This document shows, one piece after another, positions 1 to 11,529 of a DNA stretch of 64,000 bases (positions are counted from its first letter, which is position 1; the number at the start of each line of letters is the position of its first letter). The DNA is from Diphasiastrum complanatum (Eukaryota > Streptophyta > Lycopodiopsida > Lycopodiales > Lycopodiaceae). The position numbers and the translations under genes are program-made. The DNA is taken from the NCBI GenBank assembly GCA_029204225.1, contig CM055095.1, positions 73,194,753 to 73,258,752 of the forward strand. The letters run 5' to 3'. The notes beneath the pieces were generated by a model. It was not told the origin of the DNA. It saw only the letters and a list, made by a program, of their open reading frames with translations, and made no database searches.

Positions 1-226
1 GCATTATACTCTTGTACTTCAACAATAAAGGTAATTCTTGATGTTACTTGGATTATCATTGTAATAAATGATGAGCATTTTACTGTTTTAGTTATTCTTC
101 ACTTAGATTATGGTTTGTACTGGCGGTACATAGTCAGCTACTTTTGACTTGTAATTATTTTAGTGATAGTGTAAGTTGTAATTTAGGTATTTGCATATTT
201 TGGACAAATTTGAAGTACTTTACATG

Positions 227-229
<3 letters not shown>

Positions 230-274
<45 letters not shown>
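230..274. repeat. (GA)n microsatellite
   Basis: An uninterrupted GA dinucleotide run of about 22 units. Similar (CT)n or (GA)n runs recur at 4,424, 46,434 and 58,250, so this motif is common here. No gene is visible in the first 530 bases around it. Confidence 0.97.
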
Positions 275-277
<3 letters not shown>

Positions 278-539
278 TATTAATTTATTTTCCATACCAA
301 TAGGCATATAAGAGAAAACAATACATCTCAATATGATGGTAGCTAGAAGGGACAATGTTGTTGACTAGATAAGAAAACCTAAACTAAAGCTAGCAACTAC
401 AATAGTCCAGGAATATATGGTGCGAAAAAACGCAGCCATTTACAAGGTCAAATAGACGTCTCAAACTCAAACTCAACTCTATCTAACTCCAAACTTAAAC
501 TCAATACCATGTCTATTTTGTTTCAATTAAATGTATAGC

Positions 540-1292
540 TTCAACAAAAAGAAATTTATCATCTCAGTATATGAGGTGTCTCCCTGTATTTTTCGCTTTT
601 TGCAGAGCCTCTTTTTTTTTTCCACCACTTGTACATAGGTGAGGTTAGGTGAGGTGTTCATCTAGGAAGATCTTGATATCTTTTAGTTTATATCTTTGAT
701 GTAGTACATCTCGTCGAGACTCCAACGAGTTGAAGCGAGGAGTAGGGTGCTAGTGTTTTTCGTGGTATGCCAGGCTAAGTCCAGACCTTTGTCACGATGA
801 TGGAGAGTAGTTTTTAAAAAAGTAAGTGGCTTATATAAGAGCATCTTCAGAATCCGGGATGCCCTTGACACGAACATTGAGGGGCTTTTGCTCTTGCAAT
901 TGGCTCTCAGTAAGTGTAGTAAAAATGAAAGAAATTGAAGCATCCAATTTACCTGGACCTTTGAGAACATTTTCCCAAGATTGGACAGCTATAAAGTGTT
1001 GCTCCTCTTTACTTTCGAGTTGTTGGTTCATAGACGAAGTAGCTATGTGGGAGGATGTTGTACATTTGAGGATTGTAATTTTTTGCCTGATTTCTTCAAT
1101 GTAAAAATCTGTCCGTTGAAGGTGTAATGGAACTAATATGATCATTTCTCGGTGGGAATCCATGTGTTTTTGATGACTGGCAAGAAGTCCGCAGACCCTT
1201 ATCATGTTTACACTAAGTGAAAAAAGCATTGTAGGAATTGATGGAGGTTCTTCATGATGTGGCAATAAGGGAAGAGCGGTATTATTATCCAT
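540..1292 (-). pseudogene. LINE ORF1-like remnant
   Basis: Read on the minus strand, the longest open stretch (1292 to 831) ends with LNVRVKGIPDSEDALI. A frameshifted continuation reads FLKTTLHHRDKGLDLAW and then IKIFLDEHLT. This is the order seen in nucleic-acid-binding ORF1 proteins of plant LINEs: an N-terminal helical part, a V-R-x-x-G-(I/L)-P strand, then a K-(I/V)-F-L-D-E-x-L-T block. Several frameshifts and stops break it. Assignment to ORF1 rests on remembered family patterns and no alignment was run. It could instead be another retroelement nucleocapsid domain. Confidence 0.4.
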
Positions 1293-1889
1293 ACTAGGTG
1301 GGATAAAACTGGGAGAGAGGACATGAGGTAAATCGGAGGAGGCAAATCTGATATATCATTTTTCCTATATGAGAAGCAAATGAAACTGTTATCCCTGCAA
1401 TATGGTTGCTTGGGCAAGCAGTACTACTACCTGCACAGGCAGCAATGCTGCCTGCGTAGGTCCTGTCTGCAAATCTGACAGCACAAGTGCATGAGAAAGG
1501 GAGTTTTCCATCCCCCCCCTCCCCTTTTCCCATGGATCAGCAATAGTATTTGGCGAAGCAATGGGGTTGATTGCTGGAGCAAGACTGCTGGAGCTGATCC
1601 TGATGACAGCTAGGGTGTGATGCACTGCGATGGCATCAATCAGCAGGTGCGCAGGGCATTAGCAATGTCATCATCGGTGAGGGTGCAAGCAGCAGTCGTG
1701 GGATGGTGCGAGCATGGGGAATGAACTCATGCCATATGTGCCTGTGGAATAACTGTAGAGAAGCCCAATAAGTTGTCTTTCTTCCGACTCGTCACAGGTC
1801 CGCTTCTTACAGCAAAGTAAGTGGGTATAGAGATGACAGGTGCCACGTAAAAGATGGGGGGTGTGCATGCGTGCATGAGTGACAGGGTC

Positions 1890-2540
1890 ATGGTGGGGAT
1901 GCACTCGTTGTCATATACCAAGGAGGGCGCAATGATCTAGACTTGCTAGATGTGTGTTTATTATTGTGAGGTTTGGAAGGAAAGGCAATTGCAGTTGTGC
2001 CCATGAGGTAATCAATAACACTATGTCCGCCACTGTGAGGATCACAAGCATATCTGCCTGAATCACGCCAGCAAGCTAGACCATTAAAAATGGCCAACTC
2101 ATGAGCTTCCCTCAACTACAAGAGTCACTTCCCATAAGTGGTAATAGGGCCCAAAATACCCTCCGAGGTCGTGGTCATTCTCAATTCATCTCCATCAAGG
2201 GGATGCACACGAAGTTGGTTAGTAGGATCACCTAAGTTTGTCTGTCATGAAGTCGTTCTGGTATTAAAGTCACCAGTGAGAAAGATGTAACTTCTCTCTG
2301 CATATCTGATAATATTCGTAGGAAGATCATCAATGTAAGGTGAACCAACACCCTCCACAAAGGAAGAGGACATTGGAGGGAAATAACTAGTTGCACCAAA
2401 GACGTCCTTGTCTGAACTGATGCTATGTCCATCGATTCATAATCATACGTATTGTGAATGCTCATCATTATTGACAAACTCAAAGATAGGGTGTAGTGAC
2501 TCCTTATGTAAGCAAGCAACCTCTCCTGAACATCTTCCAT
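1890..2540 (-). pseudogene. LINE endonuclease (EEP fold) remnant
   Basis: On the minus strand, frames around 2,340-2,230 give YFPPMSSSFVEGVG then IFLTGDFNTRTT. The GDFN core is the metal-binding motif of LINE apurinic-type endonucleases. About 90 codons on, another frame reads HELAIFNGLACW, then GRYACDPHSGGHSVIDYLM, which matches the G-x-S-V-I-D-Y region near the catalytic end of the fold. These enzymes nick target DNA for target-primed reverse transcription. At least two frameshifts and several stops kill it. No reverse transcriptase follows downstream on the minus strand; an ORF1-like stretch is there instead. Confidence 0.6.
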
Positions 2541-2821
2541 TGGAGGATTTCATCCACAAGACAAAGTTTGTTTATCATACTGGATGTTTAGAGATAATCT
2601 CTGGGCCGAGGAAAGGAATCTGCTTTACTTTTTGGTTTGTTGTTGCTGATATTCTTCTTGGTTATAAGATGTAAAAAAGAATTCTTTTCAACTTCTTTGT
2701 TTTGTCATTAAAGCTTTTTAGATTATGTAAAAACTAGCTCAGTTGTTTATGTACTTTCTAAAAATCCAAACAGATGATCTAAGCAAGAATTCTAGTAACG
2801 GTGTAGTTTTTGAAAATGCAG

Positions 2822-3943
2822 ACTCAGGAAGAGCTTGGAAATCTACAAGGAGTTCTGAAAAATGCTTCCTTCAAAAATAAGACAGTGATCATAACAACCC
2901 TGAATCAGGCATGGGCAACCCAAAATTCTATGCTCGACCTTTTTTTAGAAAGTTTTCGGCTGGGGGAGGGTACAAGAGACTTCTTGGACCATTTAGTGAT
3001 TGTTGCCTTGGATCAGGTTGCCCATGATAGGTGCACATCTGTTCATAAGCATTGTTTCACTTTAAGGACAGACGGAGTGGATTTTTCAGGAGAGAAATTC
3101 TTCATGACAAATGATTATTTAAAAATGATGTGGAGAAGGGTCGATCTGTTGAGAGTTGTGCTTGAATTAGGTTACAACTTTGTGTTCTCGGTAAGCTACT
3201 CATGTTGAGGGGAGACTTGTTTCAATTTTTTTTGGTGGTTGCATTGCTAATTTGCAAAAATGATACGTATATGCTTAACTTGTGAACAGGAGAAGCGATC
3301 TCAAATTTAGTCACATGCCATTTATGCTGATGAGAAATGTACCTTGCATGTTTATTTGCTAAGTGTTACCTATCCATTTAACAGCACGCCTTGATATTAG
3401 AATTCTGGAAATCTCCTAAGAACTGAAAATTCCGTTTGCCAGGATGCTGACATAATGTGGTTCCGAGATCCTTTCCCGCATTTCTCGAGGGATGCAGATT
3501 TTGAGATTGCTTGTGACCAGTACAATGGGAGCCCAACTGATCTTGACAACCGACCAAATGGAGGTTTTGTTCATGTTCAAGCTAACAAACGTACAATAGA
3601 TTTCTACAAGTTCTGGTACAAGTCGCGTGAAATGTATCCTGGCAAGCATGACCAAGATGTGTTGAATGAAGTGAAGTTCAATTCAAATTTCACGGACATT
3701 GGCTTGAAAATTCAATTTCTAAGTACCGAGTTTTTTGGTGGATTTTGTCAAGTAAGCAGAGATTTTGACAAAGTTTGTACCATGCATGCCAATTGCTGTA
3801 CTGGGCTAGTTCGAAAGATCCAGGATTTGAGACTTGTTATTGAGGATTGGAAACGATATAAATCTATGACAGATTTGGAAAAGCAACTGCAGAAAGTCTA
3901 TTGGAGAGCTCCGAGAGAATGCCTGCATTCTTTTGGTGGATAG
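2822..3943 (+). CDS. GT77-type nucleotide-diphospho-sugar transferase, copy 1 (3' exons only)
   Basis: Two coding exons are clear. The first is 2822-3190 (369 bp), after a TGCAG acceptor and ending at TCG/GTAAGC. The second is 3443-3943 (501 bp), after TTGCCAG and ending in TAG. Together they give 289 residues of the PF03407 Nucleotid_trans domain, including the KTVIITTLNQAWA strand, the metal/nucleotide-binding DxD in DADIMWFRDPFPHF, and the FFGGFC and MHANCC motifs. Plant members are Golgi type II glycosyltransferases of the At4g15970-like group. The intervening intron is 252 bp. Exon lengths equal those of copy 2 (44,945-46,035). Exon 1 (signal anchor and stem) is not seen upstream, where a LINE relic abuts intron 1; it lies before the window or is lost. 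Both visible exons are intact. The acceptor sugar and donor cannot be told. Confidence 0.85.
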
Positions 3944-4421
3944 TGTAGAAGTTAGAGCTGGGATCTCTCAATGCTTAACAATCCAGAAAATGTGCAATGA
4001 GGCATTCCCTCACGGAAGTTTGGCTGCATGAAGTTAGAAATTAGGAATAGTGTTGAAAGTGCATTATCTGGTTGATGACCTCTTTTGTAAAGCTGTATTA
4101 TTGTAATAAATTTTTTATTCTGAAAATTGGGATTGTGTGGTGAGATGCACTTTTATCTTTGTAAAGGATATGCTTTTGCACACAAATATTGATTCAAAGG
4201 CTAGAAACCCACATGAGGAAGCATATAGAGCACTGTTACAAAGCATTCCTTGTCTATTTGCAGCGTCTTTTATTCATGTTGAATTCGTAATAAATTATTT
4301 ATACCTGCTTTGAAAATGTTCCAATTTTTTATGTCTCCTAAAGGAAGTTTTGTGGCTTAATGTTATGACCAATGTTGATAGGCCTTCAAGGATTGTATCA
4401 AGGCAAAATGATATCAAGACT

Positions 4422-4459
<38 letters not shown>

Positions 4460-4480
4460 GTACTTTTAGTACATCAGTGC
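3944..4480 (+). other. 3' flank of GT77 copy 1, with (CT)n tract at 4424-4457
   Basis: This segment aligns by eye with 46,036-46,460 behind copy 2. It shares the start TAGTGTAGAAG, the CTCAATGCTTAAC stretch, the TTCGTAATAAAT stretch and a terminal (CT)n tract after CAAGACT. It includes the 3' UTR. AATAAA-like polyadenylation signals occur near 4,104 and 4,290. Confidence 0.7.
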
Positions 4481-4977
4481 TTTTCAAGACAATATAATAT
4501 CCGTTGTAAGCTTTGTAGGCCCAAAAGAAGCTATTAGCTTTAAGAACAAGGCGGTTTCCTCTTTAGGCCCTCCAAAGTAGGCCAACAAGGGCTTAATGTA
4601 GCTTGAATAGTACTTAACAAGGGTTAACTATCCCTCAAGATATATAAGTTAGGTTAAGTGAGAGCATTGTTTATAACTAAGCAAGAGACATCAATTTGTG
4701 AATCTTTTGGGTCATTTGCAAGTGAAAGCTTCTAGTTTCCTTGTGAATGCAAGCCATAGGGATTTCCATTGCTAGGTCTCATGTGCCCTATCCACATGAA
4801 TCAATGCTCCATTTCTATTGATTGTACTCTTTCTTTCATTGCTAATGCAATTCCATTGTGATCTCATTGTTTTTAGCTTTCTATTGATATGCTATCATGA
4901 ATGTCTTGTTATCTTCTTGCTTATAGTTTTACTTCATTGCTATTGCTATTAGTTTGGGATTTGGCACATGACATTTC
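4480..4977 (+). repeat. LTR-like block followed by a primer-binding site
   Basis: The block ends just before TTGGTATCAGAGTATAG (4978-4994). That matches the tRNA-iMet primer-binding site of plant LTR elements at 11 of 12 bases. A TATA-like GATATATAAG lies near 4,638. The left edge is not fixed and no second LTR copy was found. The following 4,991-5,750 is AT-rich and non-coding, like a retroelement leader; three loosely similar segments around CATTTGGAT (about 5,199, 5,378 and 5,570) recur every 180-190 bases. Confidence 0.45.
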
Positions 4978-6039
4978 TTGGTATCAGAGTATAGATCCAT
5001 GATTCATGATGATTCTATGTGAATTTCATTAGAATTGATGAGTTTATTGTTTTTGTAGCTTTTTTTTTGCTAATTTTTAAGTTTAAAATTTTAAGGTCTG
5101 TTCAGACCAATTTTCGACATTCAACTTGTTTCTAATTTGATTCAATAGGTTTGTAGAGCTTTGTTTTTTTGCTTTCATTTGCACCAATTTGCAAGGCATT
5201 TGGATAAGAGATGCAAAAGTCATTGCACTTATTCCAAAAGCTATCAAAGTAGGTGACTAAAATTTTGCTTTCAATTGATTTCAAATTTTTAGATTTGATA
5301 TGAGTTTTTATTTCAAGTTTCTTTCTTTAACAAGTTTGAGCATTGTTTTAGCTTTGATCTGATCCATATGGTAGGTCATTTGGATTAGTATCCAAAGAGC
5401 TATGACAATTCTTGATTTCTAGCTCTAGTTTTGTTAGTTTTTTTTTCTTTAAAATTTTCAGACTTGTTCTGTTATAGATTTGACCTATCAAATCACATTC
5501 AATCATTGATCTGATCCTATAAGCTGATAGAGCTTGTTGTTAGCTTTTCAGAGGTACTGAGTTTTCGTGATTTGGATCAATATTAAGGAAGTTATGATCA
5601 AATTAGTGGAGATGGGTCAGAATTGTCAGAATTTTGGATTTTTTACAAGTGATAGAGAAGCACTTCAACGCTTCAAATTTGAAGTTCAATCTCTTTGTAA
5701 AATTTTTTTCAAATTCTTCACTCTAAAGTTTTGAAGTTTTTTTTTCAAAAAAAAAAAACTAACCCTATCTTTCCAGCCCTAACTTTCACATGACTTAAAC
5801 TTAAACCTAACCCTAAGGCGTTAACTTTCCCTCACTCAGCTATTTATCCACGCAATTATCCTTTTAGCCAATTCCACAACACAATAGTAGCGAAGAACTG
5901 GATATTTGTCTTGTCTGCTTCAATTGTTGTCGTGAAAATAGCCATAACATCAGGACAATCTTGGAATAAGGTAATTTTGCGAAATCCTTCTGCCTCACAT
6001 TGAGTATAATTCTCTGTTTAGCTTGACAGAAAAAAAAAC

Positions 6040-6150
6040 TTTAGATCATGGCCATCCAGCACCAGTGGCAGGTCACTTGTTTCACTCCTGGAAACGTTAG
6101 CTTGGCATCCAAAGTTTCTTTGGTCCCAGGTTCGAGCCTCCCCTTGGAAA
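6040..6150 (+). repeat. possible tRNA-related SINE fragment
   Basis: CCAGTGGCAGGTCACTTG resembles a pol III A box. GGTTCGAGCCTCC, about 65 bases later, resembles a B box. No tRNA cloverleaf can be drawn, and neither a poly-A/T tail nor a target duplication was identified. The call is tentative. Confidence 0.22.
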
Positions 6151-6268
6151 CCAAGAAGCACTCCTGGAACAACATTGATGATGGTTAAATCTGTAGGCTT
6201 ATAACCTTTGAGATATCAACAGAGATATTGCACTGTTCCCAAATTGAACGCAATGGCCGCTTTCTCAA

Positions 6269-6880
6269 AGTGAATGTTTTGAGGTGAAGTCAGGATCATC
6301 ACGACCAAAGTGTCCATAAGCTGCGGTCCTCTACTCGTTTACTCTGTTCTCTGCTGCTCACGCGACATCTACAGACATTCCTCACCATTTCATCAAGCAC
6401 TTTCTCGGAAGCGATTTCTGCATAAACAATTTCACAATTATTGACACAAGCCACCAACAGAGCACGAGCCAGTGCCACTCGCATGCGCCAATCTCCTGAA
6501 AATGTTTTGGTAGCTCGACGCTGCATCTCGGTCATGAAATTTAACCCCGCCAGGATAGATGCAACACGAGATCTGCAAAGTAGGCATTGTGCTCGAGCTT
6601 GTTATAAATCCCAGCGAGCCGTTCTGAAACTTCATCTCTATCACTAAGCTCTAACCTTCCATTTACAGTTTTCAACGGTGTCACTATCCCTCCCCGAGCT
6701 TTAATGCTCTGTTGCTCAGACGTATCTTGTTTCCCTTCAATGGTTGTATGGATGATAAATTTTCGGAATCCTTCTTTTGAGCTACCAGTGGAACTTCCTC
6801 TTCCAACAGCTTAGTTCGCTAAGTATCATCACTAACTACTTCCTGTTTTGCCGCATCGTCTAGGTTCAGAACCATTTCTC
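6269..6880 (-). pseudogene. chimeric gene fragments: ABCF ATPase plus S-adenosylmethionine synthetase
   Basis: Reading the minus strand from 6880, frames give [44 protein letters not shown] and [20 protein letters not shown]. These match, in order, the region of plant ABCF (GCN20-type) ATPases leading into the signature motif, here SGDWRMR for the usual SGGWRMR. ABCF proteins are soluble twin-ABC translation-associated ATPases. The same open frame runs on without a stop into [20 protein letters not shown], which resembles the SAM-synthetase segment around GEITTKA. A shifted frame at 6327-6282 then reads [15 protein letters not shown], the diagnostic C-terminal end of SAM synthetase. Frameshifts and a stop inside the ABCF part exclude a working product. 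The structure resembles fragments captured by a Pack-MULE or Helitron. Confidence 0.7.
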
Positions 6881-6984
6881 CCTCACGTCTTCCTTCCTTT
6901 ACCATTCGGTTGCGATCCTTCACGACTCCCTGGACTCGGTCGAGATCCCTTCTATCTGTATGTTCCGACTCGGTCGAGTTTCCA

Positions 6985-7330
6985 TTCTGCTTTTCCAGAT
7001 CTTTCTCTCTCTCTCTCTCTACCCCTTCTCTCTCCTTCGGTCGAGTTCCCTCTCTCTCTCTCTTTCTGTCAAGTCTCCTCTCTCTCTCTCTACTGCCTCT
7101 CTCTCTCTCTCTCTACCCATTCTCTCTCCTTCGGTCGAGTTCCCTCTCTCTCTCTTTCTGTCAAGTCTCCTCTCTCTCTCTCTCTACTGCCCCTCTCTCT
7201 CTCTCTCTCTTTCGGTCGAGTTTCCTCTCTCTCTACCTCCTCTATACTCCGGTTGAGATCCCTCTCTCTATATATCTTTCTCTCTCTACTCTACCTCTCT
7301 GTACCTTTTCTCTCTCTAGTTCCGCTCAGT
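6985..7330 (+). repeat. CT-rich compound minisatellite
   Basis: Long (CT)n runs alternate with CTTCGGTCGAGTTCCCTC and TTTCTGTCAAGTCTCCTC blocks. The compound unit is roughly 110 bp and appears about three times. The long open frames across it are simple Ser-Leu translations of CTCTCT and not genes. Confidence 0.85.
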
Positions 7331-7889
7331 CCACTCGGTGCTCAAAAAATTTGTTGTAAATTTTGTAATTTCCTAAGATTCCTCCAAAAAAAAAATTTCG
7401 AGCACAAAAACATCTCAAGGATTTCAAAGTTTTATTGAATTCAATTTGTAATTTTTTTTATACCCTCTTTTCTAAGTTGAATGCTCATTTTTCTTTCTCA
7501 TTCTTTGAGCGCTCATAACTTCCTTGTTTGAGCTCAGATTCCAGTGCTGTAAAAACAAAAAGTGATCAGAAAGATGAGCCTGACACTGCTAAGTTATTGA
7601 AATTTTTGTAATTATTACTTTTCAAATTTTTTTCGAGACACCTTTTTTACCCTCAATCAAACTTCCTTGTATTTTATTTGTGTATTTTCGATCCTCATAT
7701 CATCTTCGTCTGAGTTCGGAATTGAAAATTGTAAAAAGCAAAAGTATGAACTAAATATCTCATGCTCACACCATAGAATATGAAACAAGGGTCAATGTGA
7801 AAAAAACCAGATTCGACAAGACAAAGTCCTTGAATCAACAATCTTCTTCCTGTGATCACTAACACAAACCAGGCCATACAACCAACAAA

Positions 7890-10877
7890 TGCTGGTTCAA
7901 TTCAGCAATACCTTGCATGCACTACAAGAAGAAGGGGCACTCTGCATACGATTGCAGATTCAACCAAAAAAAAAAAAACAAGACTGAGAAAGCAAATATT
8001 GTAGAATCATCCAAGGATGCAAATAGAGGTGATGAAGCCTTCACAATACTTGATGAAGCTTCGATGAGCTACACTGAACAAGACTACGATGTAGTCATTG
8101 ATTCAGAAGCAACATCACACATCACTTGCAATAAGAAAATCTTGATCGACTTTAGAGAACTCGAAAATAACAGAGCAATGATTCTTGGTGATGGGAGCAG
8201 ACACGATGTCAAAGGCATTAGAACTCTACAACTGCGAATACTGTCAAGTCAAGCAGAGCTTCCAGGAGCACTCTACGTGCCTTCATTGAGAAAAAATCTA
8301 CTATCAGTCTCCAAGATGGCAGATCTTGGAATTCAAGTTTTGTTCGATGGCAATACATGCCGCATGATCGAGAAAAATACAACATTGCTGACGGTGGGAA
8401 GCAGAGAAGAAATTCTCTACCAAGCCAAGATAATCAGCAACTTTGATAGCATATTAAATGCATCATAAAATGAAGATCAGCTCTGACACAAGAGAATGTA
8501 TCATCTGGACATGAGGAGCCTGCATGACATGTGTAAGAAATACATAGTCACAGGACTAAAGATATCAAGACCGATACTGAGTTTTGCGAAGCCTGCCAGA
8601 AAGGCAAACAACATCGGAATCCATTCACACATGAGGGAAGAAGAGCCAAAGAAGTACTTGAGCTCATTCACTCAGATGTCTGTGGACCGATGAAAATGGA
8701 TTCGCTCTCAAGATCGAGGTCTTTTTAGACGTTCATAAATGACTACAGCCGGATGACTACGATCTACTACCTAAAGAAGAATTCTGAAGTGTTTGATTCC
8801 TTCAAGAAGTTCGCGGCATTTGCAGAGCGACACACCTCAAAGAAGATTCAAATCATCAGATCTGACAATGGAGGTGAGTACAAGAGCAAAGAATTTTCAA
8901 AATTTTGCCAAGAACAAGGGATCGAGCATCAGTTCACACCTGCGTACACACTAGAATATAATGGTGTCACAGAAAGAAGAAATAGAATACTAGTCGAAGG
9001 AGCCAGATGCATGATGGCACAGGCTCAATTGCCAAGTCTTTTGGGTTGAGGCAATAGCTGCAGCTGTACATCTGCAAAACAGATCAACAACGACAGTGCT
9101 GAAAAATAAGACACCCCGTACGAGATATGGACATGAAGAAAGCCTGATCTATCATACGTACATGTGTTTGGATGTGCAACATACAAGCACATTTCAAAAG
9201 AAAAGAGAAGAAAACTCGACGATAAATTGGAGCAAACGATCATGGTCGGGTACTCGAACGGAACACAAGTGTACAGATTCTACAATCCAACCACAAAAAA
9301 GATTGTTTCAAGTAGAGATGTGAAGTTCGATGAGTCCACATTCCTTGGACTAAAAGACGAAAGAGACCATGAGATCTTCACACTGCTACCAATTCAAGAG
9401 GGAGATCGAGGACAGAAGTCAAATCAGAATGTTGAGCCACAGACTCCAGAGCAGCAAGAAGCAGAAGATCAACCCCACGAACAAGAAACGTTCGAGCAAC
9501 AACGGAACGAACCCAGAAGTTAAACAAGACAAAGAAGACCTCCAGACCGTTACACTGACAATCTTCAGTGGAGCAAAGACACACAATTCGAGTAGTTCAG
9601 CTTCACTGAAGAGCCAACAACATATCAAGAAACTATCCAGAGTCTAGAGGGAGAATTTTGGAAGCAGGCAATGTCAGAGAAGATCGAGTTGATGAGGCGA
9701 AACGAGGCATGGACACTAGAGCCACTGCAAGAAGACAAAAAGATCGTCGACTGCAAATGGGTGTACAAGAAAAAAATGAAATCAGATGGCACTGTTGGTC
9801 ATTACAAGACAAGGCTTGTTGCCAAGGGCTACACACAAAGATATGGTGTTGATTATTTCGACACATATTCGTCGATGGTCAAGATGACAAGCATACAACT
9901 ACTCCTTGCATACGCCACACAACACAATATGAAAATTCACCAGATTGATGTGAAGACAACCTTTCTCCATGGAGATCTAGAGGAAGAAATCTTCATGAAG
10001 TAGCTTGAAGGATTTGAAGACCCTGACAATTGACAAGCAGTATCACATGATGGACTACAAACAAAAAGCCACACCAATGATAGCTGGACCAAGTTGACGA
10101 AGTAAGATTGCCCAAAAACAAAAGAGGAAGAACAACAGATGGCAAGTATACCCTACCAAAATCTAATCGGTAGTCTGATGTACCTTAGAATTTGTACCAG
10201 ACCCGATCTAGCTTTCTCTGTTTACGCCTTAAGACAATTCTCTTCCCATCCTGGCATGGCTCATTGGCAAATGGCAAAACGAATCCTACAATATCTGAAG
10301 GGTACCCAGAATATGGGATTAACCTATAGAGCAAAAAACAAAAGAAAATGATTCGAGCTCCACCAAGCTGGGCGAGCTGCAAAGATGACATCAAGCCCAT
10401 AACCGGAGGATGTACAATAGCGTGCGGAGCTGCATTCAGCTAGATATGCAAAAAGCAAACCTTGGTAGTTCAATCTTCTTGCGAAGCTGAAATCGTGGTA
10501 GCTTCAAAGGTGGCGAACGAGGTAGTGTGGTTGCAGATGATGCTGGAGGCAATCGAGATACCACAAGGAGGACCATGCACGATGATGATGGACTCTCAGA
10601 GTGCGATTATCTGTCCCAGGATCCAGTCTTCCATTCAAAGACAAAATACATACCTCTGAAGTACCGTCACCTTAAAAAATTGATCTCGACAGGAGAGCTC
10701 CAGGTCCAGTACATAAAATCTGAAGACATGATTGCAAATCTACTCATGAAGCCGCTCGACAAGCCACTTTTCGCAAAGCAAAGAAAGACGATTGGATTTA
10801 ACGTGCAAAGCTGCAAGGTTCAAGAGGAAGTGTCAGAAATGGTGAACTCCTGCAACTTTGCCACAACGCGAAAATGA
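7890..10877 (+). pseudogene. Copia-A: defective Ty1/copia gag-pol
   Basis: Domains in order: gag zinc knuckle (near 7910, second Cys replaced by Tyr in CMHYKKKGHSAYDC); protease (near 8098, VIDSEATSHI, so the DSGA active site is altered to DSEA); pre-integrase (8496-8690); integrase core (8753-9049, SDNGGEYKS and NGVTERRNR); integrase tail (9164-9523); reverse-transcriptase N-part (9671-10,003); RNase H-side region (10,139-10,877). About 230 codons including the YVDD catalytic core are missing near 10,035-10,060, where EGFEDPDN jumps straight to the region before RNase H. Multiple stops and frameshifts. It cannot move on its own. Confidence 0.9.
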
Positions 10878-10960
10878 AGTGAAGGTTGAATGGCGAACAA
10901 TTTGCGCAAGTCAATGGACCTCGAAAATCCTAAGACATAAAACGAAGCGATACTCGAAGG

Positions 10961-11525
10961 TCGAATGATTCGCAAAAGTAAAACATGACTCCAGGACCAG
11001 AAAGACAAAGACATGACATGAAACAAAAGAAACAAAAGAAAATCTTTCGCACTGCCAACTAGCAGCTCAACGGGCATGGAGTCTTAAACTTCACGCCTAG
11101 TTGAAGCAGCTAGCAATAACGGAGAGTAACTGAGTTGATTAGCGTTAATTACTCTTGTAATTCTCTATTAAGCTATCTTGTAAACTCCACACAGTGGAGA
11201 CAGAAACTATTTTTTTGGATAAAAAAGACAGAGAGAATGTGTGTGAGTAGAGCAAAAAAGAAATCGAATAGAAACGAAATAGCTGTGCATGAAAGTCTAC
11301 CAACGAGCAGAACACAGCGAAAGAGCAGAGCGTCAGGCCGCCAACGAGCGAGACACTGACCATCTCACTCTAAAAATTAAACTAATAATATAGTTGCTCT
11401 ATTTTGTGCATCTCCTTGTCTTCCGTTGTCTTGATTGCTAGAATGAAATCTATTCTGTGATCTGTAGTCACGTGTCTAGGCTCTTGTGAGCTTCCGCGCA
11501 AGAAAATTCAAAGAAACAAAATTGT
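10961..11525 (+). repeat. Copia-A 3' LTR (approximate limits)
   Basis: This stretch aligns by eye over its length with 29,725-30,376, which ends exactly at a TGGTATCAGAGC primer-binding site. Shared landmarks are CTCAACGGGC, TGTAAACTCCACACAGTGGAGA, AGCTGTGCATGAAAGTCT, GCCAACGAGCGAGACACTGA and AAGCTTCCGCGCAA-like ends. It follows the Copia-A RNase H as a 3' LTR should. Exact termini are not certain. No 5' LTR of Copia-A is recognisable. Confidence 0.7.
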
Positions 11526-11529
11526 TCAT

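Noticed and set aside
5760-5820. TAACCCTA-like pieces suggesting telomere repeat
   Set aside because: Only two or three imperfect, non-tandem copies. Not an interstitial telomere array.
6040-6150. tRNA gene
   Set aside because: Box-like motifs exist, but no acceptor or anticodon stem pairs.
6848-7438. Long overlapping plus-strand open frames of 100-200 codons
   Set aside because: They are Ser-Leu translations of (CT)n in three frames and show no other protein feature.
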